Shown one piece after another: positions 26,184-35,394 of a DNA stretch of 64,000 nucleotides. This DNA is from Cytobacillus oceanisediminis 2691 (GTDB lineage: Bacteria > Bacillota > Bacilli > Bacillales > Cytobacillaceae): positions 159,440 to 223,439 of the forward strand of contig NZ_VEEP01000011.1 of the NCBI RefSeq assembly GCF_007678455.1. The letters run 5' to 3'. The translations under genes were made by a program, and so were the position numbers. Below the pieces are notes generated by a model. It was not told the DNA's origin. It did no database searches and saw only the letters and a program-made list of their open reading frames with translations. Positions within the stretch are counted from its first letter, which is position 1. Every line of letters starts with the position of its first letter.

Positions 26184-27740
26184 TTAGTTATTCGCATTCG
26201 CTGCCCATTCTTCCACGTTCCAAACTTTTGTAACCCAATCTTCATAGAAGTCAGGTTCGTGGCTGACCAGGACAATTGTTCCTTTATATGCTTTTAATGC
26301 ACGTTTTAATTCTTCTTTTGCTGTGATATCCAGGTGGTTTGTCGGCTCATCGAATAATAGCCAGTTGCTTTCATTCATAAGCAATTTGGTCAGGCGTACC
26401 TTAGCCTGCTCGCCGCCGCTCAGTTGATTGAGGGGGCGTGAAATATGCTCGTTCTTGAGGCCGCTTCTGGCCAATGCCGCCCTTACTTGATGCTGGTCCA
26501 TCCCAGGGAATTCACTCCACACATCCTCAATAGGTGTGATACTTCCTGCTTTAACTTCCTGTTCAAAGTAGGAAGGGAAGAGGAAGTCACCCCGCTCGAT
26601 TTTGCCGCTCAATGGAGGAATCTTTCCGAGCATTGTTTTAAGTAGAGTGGATTTCCCGACTCCATTCATACCAACTAGCGCAATCTTTTCACCGCGTTCT
26701 ATTGTAACGGATAGTTTTGGAAGCAGCGGGTGCGTATATCCGATTTCGAAATCTGTGCCTTCAAATACATATCGGCTGCTTGCGCGTGATTCCTTGAAAT
26801 CAAAAGCGGGTTTTAAAGCCGTCTCAGGTCTGTCGATCCTTTCCATGCGATCAAGTTGTTTCTGGCGGCTCTTCGCGCGGCCTGTTGTCGAATAACGTGC
26901 TTTATTTTTTGCAATGAAATCTTCTTGTTTCTTGATGAAATCCTTTTGTTTTTCATATGCATTTAGATGCTGATTCTTGTTGATCTCAGCTAATTCCAGG
27001 AATTTTTCATACGTAGCAGTGTATCGTGTCAGTTTTGAGAACTCGAGCTGGAAAATGACGTTAGAAACCTGATTCATGAACTCGGTATCATGCGAGATCA
27101 AAATGAAAGCGTAAGGATAATCTTTCAGGTACCTGGTCAACCACTGAATATGCTCAACGTCAAGATAGTTAGTCGGCTCATCAAGCAGAAGGACCTTTGG
27201 TTTTTCAAGCAAAAGCTTAGCAAGTAAGACCTTAGTGCGCTGTCCGCCACTTAATGCAGAAACATCACGGTCGATGCCGATTGCATCAAGGCCAAGGCCT
27301 CTTGCCGCTTCCTCAACTTCGATATCAAGGGAATAAAAACCGCCAGCATCAAGAGCATCCTGGATTTCCGCCATTTCTACGAGCAGCTTTTCCAGTTCCT
27401 CAGGTGTTGCATCTGCCATTTTGCCAGTGACTTCGTTCAGCTCTTCTTCCTTTTTAAAGAGAGGGAGGAAGGCATCACGTAACACGTCCCGAATTGTTTT
27501 TCCAGGAGATAAAACCGTATGCTGGTCCAAATACCCGTACTCAACTCCGGGTGTCCATTCTACTTTTCCAGAATCGTGGATTAGTTGTCCGGTGATGATG
27601 TTCATGAGGGTGGACTTCCCGACACCGTTTGCGCCAACAAGGCCGACATGATCCTCGGCTAGCAGACGAAATGACACATCTTTAAAAAGGGTACGATCCC
27701 CAAATGTATGGCTTAAATTTTCTACATTCAATAAACTCAT
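26184..27740 (-). CDS. ABC-F family ATPase (YfmM/YkpA/YbiT-like)
   Basis: The 518-residue protein has two nucleotide-binding domains and no membrane segments, which defines ABC-F. Domain 1 has Walker A GANGVGKSTLM, signature LSGGQRTK and Walker B VLLLDEPTNYLD. Domain 2 has GMNGVGKSTLL, LSGGEQAK and WLLFDEPTNHLD. The linker between them is rich in charged residues, with the KNKARYSTTGRAKSRQKQLDRM stretch typical of the ribosome-contacting P-site tRNA interaction motif. Such proteins act on ribosomes in translation rescue or antibiotic protection. Which one is not decided here. Confidence 0.9.
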   Translation of the reverse strand: MSLLNVENLSHTFGDRTLFKDVSFRLLAEDHVGLVGANGVGKSTLMNIITGQLIHDSGKVEWTPGVEYGYLDQHTVLSPGKTIRDVLRDAFLPLFKKEEELNEVTGKMADATPEELEKLLVEMAEIQDALDAGGFYSLDIEVEEAARGLGLDAIGIDRDVSALSGGQRTKVLLAKLLLEKPKVLLLDEPTNYLDVEHIQWLTRYLKDYPYAFILISHDTEFMNQVSNVIFQLEFSKLTRYTATYEKFLELAEINKNQHLNAYEKQKDFIKKQEDFIAKNKARYSTTGRAKSRQKQLDRMERIDRPETALKPAFDFKESRASSRYVFEGTDFEIGYTHPLLPKLSVTIERGEKIALVGMNGVGKSTLLKTMLGKIPPLSGKIERGDFLFPSYFEQEVKAGSITPIEDVWSEFPGMDQHQVRAALARSGLKNEHISRPLNQLSGGEQAKVRLTKLLMNESNWLLFDEPTNHLDITAKEELKRALKAYKGTIVLVSHEPDFYEDWVTKVWNVEEWAANANN

Positions 27741-28039
27741 TGTTTAAGTCCTCGCTTTATCTATTTTCAATTCATTCATTCCTAATCACATTCATTAATC
27801 ATACTAAAATCTTTGATTTTGTTCTAGAGTTTTGTGGGCAGGAAGTAATGGAAACGAAGAATTTAATTGTTGTGGAAATTTACCTAATTCGATTTTCGAA
27901 ACAATTACCATTTCCTTAGGAATTTTTTGTAAAATTAGGGATAATTAACTGAATTTACAAAATATACAGTTTTTTGTTTGCTGATGAGTTTCTACCTCTG
28001 CTATATTGTTATTCAATACATAGGAGGAGGTTTTAAATA

Positions 28040-29440
28040 GTGAAAAAACGATTGTTCCCTAGCTTGATTCTTGCTGGAGCTTTAACTGTTTCTTCTGTTC
28101 CATTCAATGTCCTTGCCCATGATGAACTTGGTGATGTAAACATTGAGAAAGGTGAACGGACAGGCTATAGCGAAGTATCGGTCCCTGTCATGGAGGGAAA
28201 TAAAAACCTCAAATTCTTACATGAAGCCGCTGCTCCTGAAATGAAAACAGTCAGGGCAGATGGAAAGCAGAATAGTTTTGCAGATGTATTTGCCCACAAA
28301 GGGTACGCTTATCTTGGCACCCATACTAGGAATGGGGGTAATGGCGGAGTACGTGTATTTGATCTCAAAGATCCGGCCAACCCAAAAGAAGTGTCTGTAT
28401 TCGCGAATAATGACATCCCTGGTACATGGCAGGAAAAGGTTATCGTCAAGAGTGTGAACACACCATCTTTTAAAGGGGATCTTGCAGTTGTTAGTGTTCA
28501 GCAGCTTAATAGAAATAATCCTGACTCAAAGGGCGGATTTTTGCTATATGATGTAACAAATCCAGAAAGCCCTAAGAAGCTGGGTTTTTATGAAGTGACC
28601 AAAAAAACCAATGGAACGCATGAGCTGTACCTGACCATGCAGGGCAATCGCGCGCTTGTACTAGCTGCTAACCCTTATGCTGACTATTACAGTCATGGGG
28701 AGGAGAAGGATTTTCAGATTGTCGATGTAAGCGATCCGTCGAATCCAGAGAAGCTATGGGAATTCGATCCTAGGTCAATGGAAGAAATTCCTGAAGATTT
28801 TAACGGCTACCACTGGAATTCTCCTGATGGGAAAACACGTCCAGTCTTCAACCATAGCACTATGATCGATGAAACCGGGAAGTATGCATATGTTTCGATG
28901 TGGGATCTGGGAACGGTCATTTTTGACATCAGCAACCCAGAAAATCCGGAATATCTGGGAAGGACAGATTTCGCTTCTAACCAGCAGGGATCTGCACACT
29001 CAGCTACACTGGCAAAAGGCGGCAATGTGCTGATTGAGACAAGGGAAGTTTATAATCCATCTAAAGAAGGCTATGAACAATCATACGGCTATACTAGGAT
29101 TTTTGACATTAAAGATAAAACAAATCCTAAATTGCTTAGCGAGTTCAAGACCGATTTAGTAGATAATATAGAAAATGGGGTTACTTTCGCCAATACAGTC
29201 CATGACCCGAAAGTACAGGGGAATACATTGTATTTATCACATTACGCTGGGGGAGTATACGCGGTGGACATAACGGATCCGGCAAATCCTAAACAAGCTG
29301 GGCAGTATGTTCCTGAAAAGTCAGATGTTTGGGGAGTATTTGTCGACAGGAACTTTGTTCTTGCTTCTGATATTGGATCCGGACTAAAAGTATTACTGAA
29401 AAACAATGGATCATCACCTGAAATCCAGGGAGTAGAATAG
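28040..29440 (+). CDS. Secreted LVIVD-repeat beta-propeller protein
   Basis: The 466-residue protein has an N-terminal signal peptide (about 26 residues, ending near VLA-HDELG). Repeated units follow, containing patterns such as VRVFDLKDPANPKEV, LLYDVTNPESPKKL, QIVDVSDPSNPEKL, VIFDISNPENPEYL and YAVDITDPANPKQA. These are LVIVD repeats, which form an extracellular beta-propeller. No enzymatic motif is visible. Translation starts at a GTG preceded by a long RBS (AGGAGGAGG, 9 nt away). It is monocistronic. Confidence 0.88.
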   Translation: MKKRLFPSLILAGALTVSSVPFNVLAHDELGDVNIEKGERTGYSEVSVPVMEGNKNLKFLHEAAAPEMKTVRADGKQNSFADVFAHKGYAYLGTHTRNGGNGGVRVFDLKDPANPKEVSVFANNDIPGTWQEKVIVKSVNTPSFKGDLAVVSVQQLNRNNPDSKGGFLLYDVTNPESPKKLGFYEVTKKTNGTHELYLTMQGNRALVLAANPYADYYSHGEEKDFQIVDVSDPSNPEKLWEFDPRSMEEIPEDFNGYHWNSPDGKTRPVFNHSTMIDETGKYAYVSMWDLGTVIFDISNPENPEYLGRTDFASNQQGSAHSATLAKGGNVLIETREVYNPSKEGYEQSYGYTRIFDIKDKTNPKLLSEFKTDLVDNIENGVTFANTVHDPKVQGNTLYLSHYAGGVYAVDITDPANPKQAGQYVPEKSDVWGVFVDRNFVLASDIGSGLKVLLKNNGSSPEIQGVE

Positions 29441-29458
29441 TACTTTGAATAGAACTTT

Positions 29459-29488
29459 GAAAAGCACGCATTTTGCGTGCTTTTCATT
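29459..29488 (+). terminator. Terminator after the LVIVD gene
   Basis: GAAAAGCACGC and GCGTGCTTTTC form a perfect 11-bp stem around ATTTT. Confidence 0.85.
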
Positions 29489-29641
29489 TGCAAATGAAGA
29501 TTTTTAAAAGTAAATATTTTAACGAAACCGACACTTGATAAATGTAAATATATGCCTCGTTTTGCTATAATTGTATTGGGCTAGAATCGTTTCACAGTAC
29601 AGACATCCATATCCCACATGGTAGGAAGGGGAGGATGCAAT

Positions 29642-29923
29642 ATGAAAGCTACAGGAATCGTGAGGAAGACGGATCAGCTGGGCAGGGTGGTCATTCCGAT
29701 GGAATTAAGGAAGAAACTAAGTATCGGTGAAAATGATCCGCTGGAGATATTCGTGGATGAGGATATGATCATCCTGAAAAAATACCAGCCTGACCTGACT
29801 TGCCTTATAACTGGCACGATCAGCAATGACAACATGTCGCTTGCAGACGGAAAAATTGTGTTAAGTAAAGAAGGGGCTGAACAATTGGTTAAAGAATTGC
29901 AAAGCTACCTTGCTGCCAACTAG
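29642..29923 (+). CDS. AbrB-family transition-state regulator
   Basis: The 93-residue DNA-binding protein closely resembles AbrB/Abh. It has the swapped-hairpin N-terminal domain MKATGIVRKTDQLGRVVIP and a C-terminal domain with LSKEGAEQLVKELQ. AbrB proteins repress stationary-phase and biofilm genes during exponential growth. The C-terminal half is closer to AbrB than to Abh, but AbrB normally sits elsewhere in Bacillus genomes, so this may be a paralogue. The start at 29642 has GGGGAGG 7 nt upstream. The open frame starts earlier at 29618, without an RBS. Confidence 0.88.
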   Translation: MKATGIVRKTDQLGRVVIPMELRKKLSIGENDPLEIFVDEDMIILKKYQPDLTCLITGTISNDNMSLADGKIVLSKEGAEQLVKELQSYLAAN

Positions 29924-29935
29924 AATTTTCATATA

Positions 29936-29974
29936 AAAGCAGTCCTGAATTAAATACAGGACTGCTTTATTCTT
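29936..29974. terminator. Bidirectional terminator between abrB-like and arcA
   Basis: AAAGCAGTCCTG and CAGGACTGCTTT form a perfect 12-bp stem between convergent genes. Confidence 0.88.
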
Positions 29975-29979
29975 CTTAT

Positions 29980-31212
29980 TTACAAATCTTCCCGGTAGAT
30001 TGGCATACTCATACATCGAGGGCCACCGCGCCCGCGTGAGAGTTCAGAACTTGGAATTTCAATTACCTCGACGCCATTTTTCCTCAGCAAATCATTGGAC
30101 ACATAGTTTCGATCATAGGTGACAACGACTCCGGGAGCGATCGCCAGTGTATTAGAGCCATCGTTCCACTGCTCGCGGGCAGCAGCGATTTCATGACCGC
30201 CTCCACAGGGTATCAGGATTAAATCCTGAAGGCGAAGGACCTCCTTCAATGTTTCTGTTAAGTTGGAGCGTTCTGAGATGGCAAGTTTGTCTGGGTCTGT
30301 ACCTTTTTCAAGAATATATATTTTTATATCACCGTTGGGCCCCTCGATTCCATGATGGATGGTGAATTTTTCATGGTCAACCATTGTAAACACTGTATCA
30401 AGGTGCATATATGCCCTCAATTTAGGGATTTCAACAGCTACCACCTTTTTTATTCGATCATTTTTGGAGAATATCTGTTTTGCCAATTTTTCAATTGCCT
30501 GGGCAGAAGTCCGCGCACTTACCCCGATGGCAATGACTTCAGGACTGAGCACGAGTTCATCCCCGCCTTCGAGAGGGTAGTACTGATCCCGGTCGTACCA
30601 AAAAGGAATATCATGGGCAGCGAACCGGGGATGATGCTTCATGATGAAATCCATGAAAAGTGACTCCCTTTTCCTTGCTCCTTCACACATTTTGTTCAAT
30701 GATATTCCATCCCCAATCACGGCGGCTGGATCTCTTGTAAAATAGAGATTTGGCATAGGATCCAGGAAGAAAGGATAGTAGTCGTCCAGAAGTTCATGCA
30801 AGTGCACTTTCTTCTCCTGTTCGATTTCTGATTTCAACACGCCAGACATCACTTTTTGAATCATCTCTTCAGTAGAATAGGAATGAAGATACTCTTCCAC
30901 TATGCTTCTCGATCCGTTCAAATTGCTTTTGCTTTCATTGAGTACCTGATCAATGAATTCCTGTCTTAATTCTTCTGTATGTAAGGCCTCTTCCATTAAT
31001 TTTTCGAGATAAAGAACCTCGATGCCTCGGTTCCTTAATACATCAGCGAAATAATCATGTTCTTTTTGGACTGCTGGAAGATACGGAATGTCGTCAAAAA
31101 GAAGCCGTTCCAAATATTTTGGTGTCAGATTTTCGACTTCCTTGCCAGGCCTATGCAGCACTACTGACTTCAACTCTCCAATCTCTGAATTTATATTAAG
31201 TGGATATTTCAT
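29980..31212 (-). CDS. arcA: Arginine deiminase
   Basis: The 410-residue enzyme converts arginine to citrulline and ammonia. It shows the N-terminal [15 protein letters not shown] motif, NLYFTRDP with catalytic Asp, [13 protein letters not shown] with catalytic His, and the C-terminal [11 protein letters not shown] with the nucleophilic Cys. The start at 31212 has GGAGGTTA upstream; the frame is open 15 codons further. No arcB, arcC, arcD or ArgR-type gene is beside it. Either the pathway partners lie elsewhere or the enzyme serves a non-fermentative role. Confidence 0.93.
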   Translation of the reverse strand: MKYPLNINSEIGELKSVVLHRPGKEVENLTPKYLERLLFDDIPYLPAVQKEHDYFADVLRNRGIEVLYLEKLMEEALHTEELRQEFIDQVLNESKSNLNGSRSIVEEYLHSYSTEEMIQKVMSGVLKSEIEQEKKVHLHELLDDYYPFFLDPMPNLYFTRDPAAVIGDGISLNKMCEGARKRESLFMDFIMKHHPRFAAHDIPFWYDRDQYYPLEGGDELVLSPEVIAIGVSARTSAQAIEKLAKQIFSKNDRIKKVVAVEIPKLRAYMHLDTVFTMVDHEKFTIHHGIEGPNGDIKIYILEKGTDPDKLAISERSNLTETLKEVLRLQDLILIPCGGGHEIAAAREQWNDGSNTLAIAPGVVVTYDRNYVSNDLLRKNGVEVIEIPSSELSRGRGGPRCMSMPIYREDL

Positions 31213-31582
31213 AAAAATTAACCTCCAAAACTCAGTTTCTATTTCTATATGAGACATGAGGGAGTGATGATGATGCAGATGAAAGGTTGTTCGCTGCCCT
31301 CTTGATGCCTGCCTGGTTACAGACGGGCCCTCTTTTATTTACCCTTTAAAAATTATTCAAACCACGTTTTAATAAAATCATGTTTTTTAAAGCACATTAG
31401 GGAAAAGTAATAAAAAGTAAGCGTTTTCTGTCCTTCATAGATGTACAATTCATAGAAATGTGATAAAGTATAATTTATAAATACCCATTACATATGGATT
31501 GATGGACTTAGGTGTTGTCCGCTCCAAAAAGACAGTTGTTTTTGTAAAAATGACATGCCGTTTCGGCAGAAAGGGGAATTCG
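31213..31582. other. Divergent intergenic region between arcA and kbl
   Basis: These 370 bases carry the promoters of arcA (leftward) and kbl (rightward). A rightward terminator-like hairpin lies at 31307-31337 with no gene before it. A possible kbl -10 box TATAAT is at 31469-31474, without a clear -35. I see no riboswitch or T-box motif. Confidence 0.5.
31307..31337 (+). terminator. Orphan terminator-like hairpin
   Basis: GCCTGCCTG and CAGACGGGC pair with one mismatch around GTTA, followed by CCTCTTTTA. Nothing recognisable is transcribed toward it, so it may end a short RNA starting in the arcA leader. Confidence 0.35.
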
Positions 31583-32773
31583 ATGTCTAGCAAAACATTG
31601 GATCAATTTTTGAACGAGAACCTGGAGGAATTAAAGGGGAAGGGGCTATACAATGTAATCGACCCGCTAGAAAGCCCTAATGGACCAGTCATAACAATCA
31701 ATGGAAAAGAAATGATCAATCTATCTTCTAATAACTATCTAGGACTGGCTACTGATGACAGATTGAAAAAAGCTGCCGATGAAGCGATTTCCCGGTTTGG
31801 AGTGGGAGCAGGCGCCGTTAGGACGATTAACGGCACACTTAAGCTTCATGTTGAACTTGAAGAAAAGCTTGCCAAGTTCAAAAAGACAGAAGCTGCTATT
31901 GCTTATCAATCCGGCTTCATGTGTAATATGGCTGCGATTTCCGCTGTAATGGATAAAAATGATGCGATTCTTTCTGATGAATTGAATCATGCTTCGATTA
32001 TTGACGGCTGCCGTCTGTCACGTGCAAAAATCATCCGTTTCAACCATTCTGACATGGAAGACCTGCGCGCAAAAGCAAAAGAAGCCAAAGAATCCGGTCT
32101 ATACAATAAAATCATGGTCATCACCGATGGCGTATTCTCCATGGATGGAGACATTGCAAAATTGCCGGAAATCGTTGAAATCGCCGAAGAATTCGACTTA
32201 TTTACATATGTCGACGATGCACATGGTTCTGGAGTACTTGGGGAAGGCGCAGGAACTGTCAAGCATTTCGGACTTTCAGATAAAGTCGATTTCCAGATTG
32301 GAACATTATCGAAGGCTATTGGTGTAGTCGGAGGATATGTTGCTGGAAAGCAAAACCTGATTGACTGGCTGAAAGTGAGAAGCCGTCCATTTCTGTTCTC
32401 AACCTCACTCACTCCTGCTGACGTTGCTGCCAGCATAAAGGCAATTGAAATCCTGATGGAAAGCACAGAATTGAACCAGCGTCTATGGGAAAATGCAAAC
32501 TATCTGAAGGATGGACTGCAAAAGCTTGGTTTTGACATTGGACACTCTGAGACGCCGATCACTCCATGCATCATTGGAGACGAAGTGAAAACACAGGAAT
32601 TCAGCAAGCGATTATATGAAGAAGGGGTTTACGCAAAATCAATCGTATTCCCAACAGTACCGCGGGGAACAGGCCGGGTAAGGAATATGCCTTCCGCGGC
32701 GCATACGAAAGAAATGCTTGATCAGGCATTATCTATTTATGAAAAGGTAGGAAAAGAATTAGGGATTATTTAA
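31583..32773 (+). CDS. kbl: Glycine C-acetyltransferase (2-amino-3-ketobutyrate CoA ligase)
   Basis: The 396-residue PLP enzyme of the alpha-oxoamine synthase family cleaves 2-amino-3-ketobutyrate with CoA to glycine and acetyl-CoA. The PLP lysine is in GTLSKAIG. The family motifs [30 protein letters not shown] and [11 protein letters not shown] are intact. The start at 31583 follows AAAGGGG; the open frame begins at 31499 without an RBS. The next gene, tdh, supplies its substrate, making a two-gene threonine degradation operon. Confidence 0.94.
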   Translation: MSSKTLDQFLNENLEELKGKGLYNVIDPLESPNGPVITINGKEMINLSSNNYLGLATDDRLKKAADEAISRFGVGAGAVRTINGTLKLHVELEEKLAKFKKTEAAIAYQSGFMCNMAAISAVMDKNDAILSDELNHASIIDGCRLSRAKIIRFNHSDMEDLRAKAKEAKESGLYNKIMVITDGVFSMDGDIAKLPEIVEIAEEFDLFTYVDDAHGSGVLGEGAGTVKHFGLSDKVDFQIGTLSKAIGVVGGYVAGKQNLIDWLKVRSRPFLFSTSLTPADVAASIKAIEILMESTELNQRLWENANYLKDGLQKLGFDIGHSETPITPCIIGDEVKTQEFSKRLYEEGVYAKSIVFPTVPRGTGRVRNMPSAAHTKEMLDQALSIYEKVGKELGII

Positions 32774-32780
32774 TTGGGGG

Positions 32781-32814
32781 ATGCCGGTTTGTCTGACAAG
32801 CCGGCATAGTTTTA
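32781..32814 (+). terminator. Intercistronic hairpin between kbl and tdh
   Basis: ATGCCGG and CCGGCAT form a stem with additional inner pairing, followed by a short T-run. It may attenuate or process the kbl-tdh transcript rather than end it. Confidence 0.5.
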
Positions 32815-32839
32815 AGGAAAAGCAGGAGGAGTACATAGA

Positions 32840-33784
32840 ATGAAAAAGATTTTGATTACTGGTGCACTTGGCCAGATTGGTTCAGAATTAACAGTTAAAC
32901 TTCGTGACATATACGGACAGGACAATGTCATTGCGACTGACATCAGACAGACTAATTCAGAAGCAGCAGTCAACGGCCCATTCGAGATTCTCGATGTCAT
33001 GGATGCCAACAGGATGGCTGAATTGGCAAAAGAATACAATGTTGACACAATCATGCACATGGCTGCACTGCTATCAGCAACAGCTGAGACGAAGCCGGTT
33101 TTTGCATGGAACCTGAATATGGGCGGTTTGATGAACGCCCTCGAAACAGCAAGGGAACTGAACCTGCAATTTTTCACTCCAAGCTCTATCGGTGCTTTCG
33201 GTCCGAACACACCTAAAGACGATACGCATCAGGACACAATTCAACGTCCTACTACGATGTATGGTGTGAACAAGGTTGCAGGAGAATTACTTGCAGATTA
33301 TTATTTCCACCGTTTTGGAGTTGACACCAGGGGAGTGAGATTCCCTGGATTGATTTCTTACGTCACACCTCCAGGAGGCGGAACAACTGATTATGCGGTT
33401 GAGATTTATTACGAAGCAATCAAAAATGGTAAATACAGCTCCTATATCAACAAAGGGACATACATGGACATGATGTACATGCCTGACGCGCTTGGGGCGA
33501 TCATTGATTTGATGGAAGCAGACCCTTCTAAGCTCATCCACCGTAATGCTTTTAATGTAACGGCAATGAGTTTTGACCCGGAGCAACTTGCAGCTGAAAT
33601 AAAAAAGCATATTCCAGGATTTGAACTGTCTTACGAAGTGGATCCTGTAAGGCAGGCAATTGCTGATAGCTGGCCGAATTCAATCGATGCTTCTGCTGCT
33701 GCTGAAGAATGGGGATTCAAGGCAAAATATGACCTCGGGAGTATGACTGCCGATATGCTGGAAAAATTGAAAGTCAAATTATAA
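32840..33784 (+). CDS. tdh: L-threonine 3-dehydrogenase, SDR (epimerase-like) type
   Basis: The 314-residue protein is an extended short-chain dehydrogenase. It has the Rossmann motif [10 protein letters not shown] and the active-site segments [10 protein letters not shown] and YGVNKVAGE (Tyr and Lys). It matches the epimerase-like threonine dehydrogenases that oxidise L-threonine to 2-amino-3-ketobutyrate with NAD. This is not the zinc MDR-type Tdh of B. subtilis and E. coli. The RBS GCAGGAGGAG precedes the ATG. Placement behind kbl supports the role. Confidence 0.9.
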   Translation: MKKILITGALGQIGSELTVKLRDIYGQDNVIATDIRQTNSEAAVNGPFEILDVMDANRMAELAKEYNVDTIMHMAALLSATAETKPVFAWNLNMGGLMNALETARELNLQFFTPSSIGAFGPNTPKDDTHQDTIQRPTTMYGVNKVAGELLADYYFHRFGVDTRGVRFPGLISYVTPPGGGTTDYAVEIYYEAIKNGKYSSYINKGTYMDMMYMPDALGAIIDLMEADPSKLIHRNAFNVTAMSFDPEQLAAEIKKHIPGFELSYEVDPVRQAIADSWPNSIDASAAAEEWGFKAKYDLGSMTADMLEKLKVKL

Positions 33785-33794
33785 TAAATTAAGA

Positions 33795-33828
33795 AAAAAG
33801 GTGAAATCAAATTTGATTTCACCTTTTT
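33795..33828. terminator. Bidirectional terminator between tdh and selD
   Basis: AAAAAGGTGAAATCAA and TTGATTTCACCTTTTT form a near-perfect 16-bp stem between the convergent genes. Confidence 0.88.
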
Positions 33829-34871
33829 ACATAAATCAGTTTATCCTGCTTTTCTGTGACTTTTCCTATTACAGCAGCTTGATTCAATCCTTTGTCTTGG
33901 AGTGCTTTTACATATTGAATGGCCTCATTTTCTGGCAGTGATACAAGAAGGCCGCCTGACGTGATTGCGTCACAAAGGACCAATTGCTCTTCAGGAGATA
34001 TGTCTGCATACTCGACATCATCCACTAGCCACTTATGATTTGACTTAGAACCTCCTGGTACAACGCCTTTTGCCGCCAATTCATATGTACCTTCCAGGAC
34101 AGGAACTCTGGTTAATTCAATCTCAAAGCTGACATTGCTGCCTCGTGCAATTTCACTTCCATGACCGAGGAGGCCGAATCCAGTCACATCTGTTACTGCA
34201 TGAGGAGTGAAGCTTTTGAGCGCTTCTGCAGCGGATTTGTTCAATAAGGCCATTGTTTCGGTAACGGACTGTTCTTGTTCGGCCGTTACCACACCACGCT
34301 TAATTCCGGTCGTTATGATTCCAACCCCGATTGGTTTTGAAATGACCAGCACATCACCTGGTTTGGCGCCGACATTTTTCCATATGGATTCAGGGTGTGC
34401 CAGACCTGTCACGGATAAGCCGAATTTAGGCTCCTGATCATCGACTGAATGTCCGCCAACTGTAACGGCACCAGCTTCTTTCACTTTGTCACTCGCCCCT
34501 CTTAATATTTCTGCAAGTATATCTGGACCAAGCTTTTTGACAGGATATCCTACTATATTAAGAACAGTTTTTGGCTCTCCACCCATTGCGTACACATCGC
34601 TAAGTGCATTGGCGGCAGCAATCTGGCCAAACATATATGGATCATCCACGATTGGGGTGAAGTAATCAATTGTTTGGATCAGGGCGATATCATCTGTCAG
34701 TTTATATACACCTGCATCATCGGATGTTTCATGTCCGACGAGCAACTCAGGAACAGGTTCCTGTTCAGGTAATAGACGCAGAACCTGCGTCAAGTCCTCT
34801 GGACTGATTTTACATCCTCAGCCAGCTTTTGTTGACAACGAAGTCAAACGGATTTTTTCATGTTCACTCAA
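33819..34871 (-). CDS. selD: Selenophosphate synthetase SelD, a selenocysteine-containing form (in-frame TGA)
   Basis: The gene makes selenophosphate from selenide and ATP, the selenium donor for tRNA-Sec. Read from TTG 34871 (RBS GAGGTGAT), the protein is 350 residues with one in-frame TGA at 34818-34820, residue 18. The context is STKAG-U-GCKISPEDL, exactly where SelD proteins carry the catalytic Cys or Sec before GCK. After the TGA the frame stays open and matches SelD throughout, including SDDAGVYKL, ANALSDVYAMGG and VTDVTGFGLLGHG. Ordinary calling would start at 34793 and lose the active site. The gene diverges from the selW-like gene. Confidence 0.93.
34793..34805 (-). promoter_or_regulatory. 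Candidate SECIS hairpin in selD
   Basis: On the minus strand AGTCC-AGA-GGACT forms a 5-bp stem with a 3-nt loop starting 17 nt after the Sec TGA. The loop has G at its second base, within the loose bacterial SECIS rules (small apical loop, G in its first two bases, about 16-37 nt from UGA). Confidence 0.6.
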
Positions 34872-34936
34872 CCTTATCACCTCAACAGAAAGTATACTCC
34901 TTCTTGTTTTTAAAATCATCCTTAAGCTACTATTAT

Positions 34937-34965
34937 TTGCACAGAGTCAGACTTTACACTAAAAT
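34937..34965 (+). promoter_or_regulatory. SigmaA-type promoter of the selW-like gene
   Basis: TTGCAC (34937-34942) and TAAAAT (34960-34965) are 17 bp apart and lie about 38 bp upstream of the ATG at 35004. Confidence 0.55.
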
Positions 34966-35003
34966 TACAGTAATTATATATATATTTGCAAGGGGGATTT
35001 TTA

Positions 35004-35240
35004 ATGGAGAAGTATCAAGTCGCCGTCGAATTTTGCATGATGTGAAATTATGCACCAAAAGCCGCGAGTCTCGCGGAAGATTTATTCACGCATTTTCGAA
35101 GCCAAATAGAAAAAATGGAACTGATACCAGGTTCCAAAGGAGCTTTTGAGGTTACGGTTAACGGAAAACTTCTATACTCCAAACTTGATACAGGCTTATT
35201 TCCGGATGTCGACGAAATCATAAAGCAAATAGAAGCATAA
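35004..35240 (+). CDS. SelW/SelT-type (Rdx family) selenoprotein with CxxU motif
   Basis: The 78-residue frame contains one in-frame TGA (35043-35045, residue 14). Reading it as selenocysteine gives VEFCMMUNYAPKA, the thioredoxin-like CxxU redox motif of the Rdx (SelW/SelT/SelH) family. The rest fits the family: a helix (ASLAEDLF), then LIPGSKGAFEVTVNGKLLYSK and LDTGLFPDVDEI, as in SelW. The RBS AGGGGG is 7 nt from the ATG, and a promoter and a terminator flank the gene. Lying between selD and selA, it is almost certainly a true selenoprotein rather than a pseudogene. The likely role is thiol or peroxide redox; the partner is unknown. Confidence 0.92.
35062..35076 (+). promoter_or_regulatory. 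Candidate SECIS hairpin in the selW-like gene
   Basis: CCGCGA-GTC-TCGCGG is a perfect 6-bp GC-rich stem with a 3-nt loop beginning with G, 22 nt after the Sec TGA. It meets the general bacterial SECIS pattern. Confidence 0.72.
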
Positions 35241-35244
35241 ATAT

Positions 35245-35271
35245 TGCCTGGCAGCTGCCAGGCATTTTTTT
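35245..35271 (+). terminator. Terminator after the selW-like gene
   Basis: GCCTGGC-AGCT-GCCAGGC is a perfect 7-bp stem followed by ATTTTTTT. Confidence 0.9.
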
Positions 35272-35348
35272 AAGCTGCAGGATGCAATATTGCTGTAATT
35301 TCACAAGACTTAATTCACCTGATTGAAAAAATTACGATTGGATATTAA

Positions 35349-35357
35349 TGATATAAT
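35349..35357 (+). promoter_or_regulatory. Extended -10 promoter of selA
   Basis: TGA directly followed by TATAAT (35352-35357) forms an extended -10 element. The start point would be near 35364, which places the real start codon downstream and excludes the upstream in-frame TTG at 35323. Confidence 0.5.
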
Positions 35358-35394
35358 GGAACAATGTAGATTTGTTTTGTGGGGGCATGCGAGC

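Noticed and set aside
32989..33116. Alternative-frame open frames inside tdh, kbl, acnA and other conserved genes
   Set aside because: They overlap strongly supported genes in other frames and show no RBS or family motif.
34793..34871. SelD starting at the TTG at 34793
   Set aside because: That start removes the glycine-rich active site (AG-U-GCK) and has no RBS; the extended form has both.
35004..35240. The TGA in the SelW-like gene as a pseudogene mutation
   Set aside because: The TGA is exactly at the CxxU position, the frame is intact on both sides, a SECIS-like hairpin follows, and selA/selD flank it.
35323..35394. Longer SelA start at TTG 35323
   Set aside because: It would place the predicted TGA-TATAAT promoter inside the coding region; ATG 35395 matches the SelA N-terminus.
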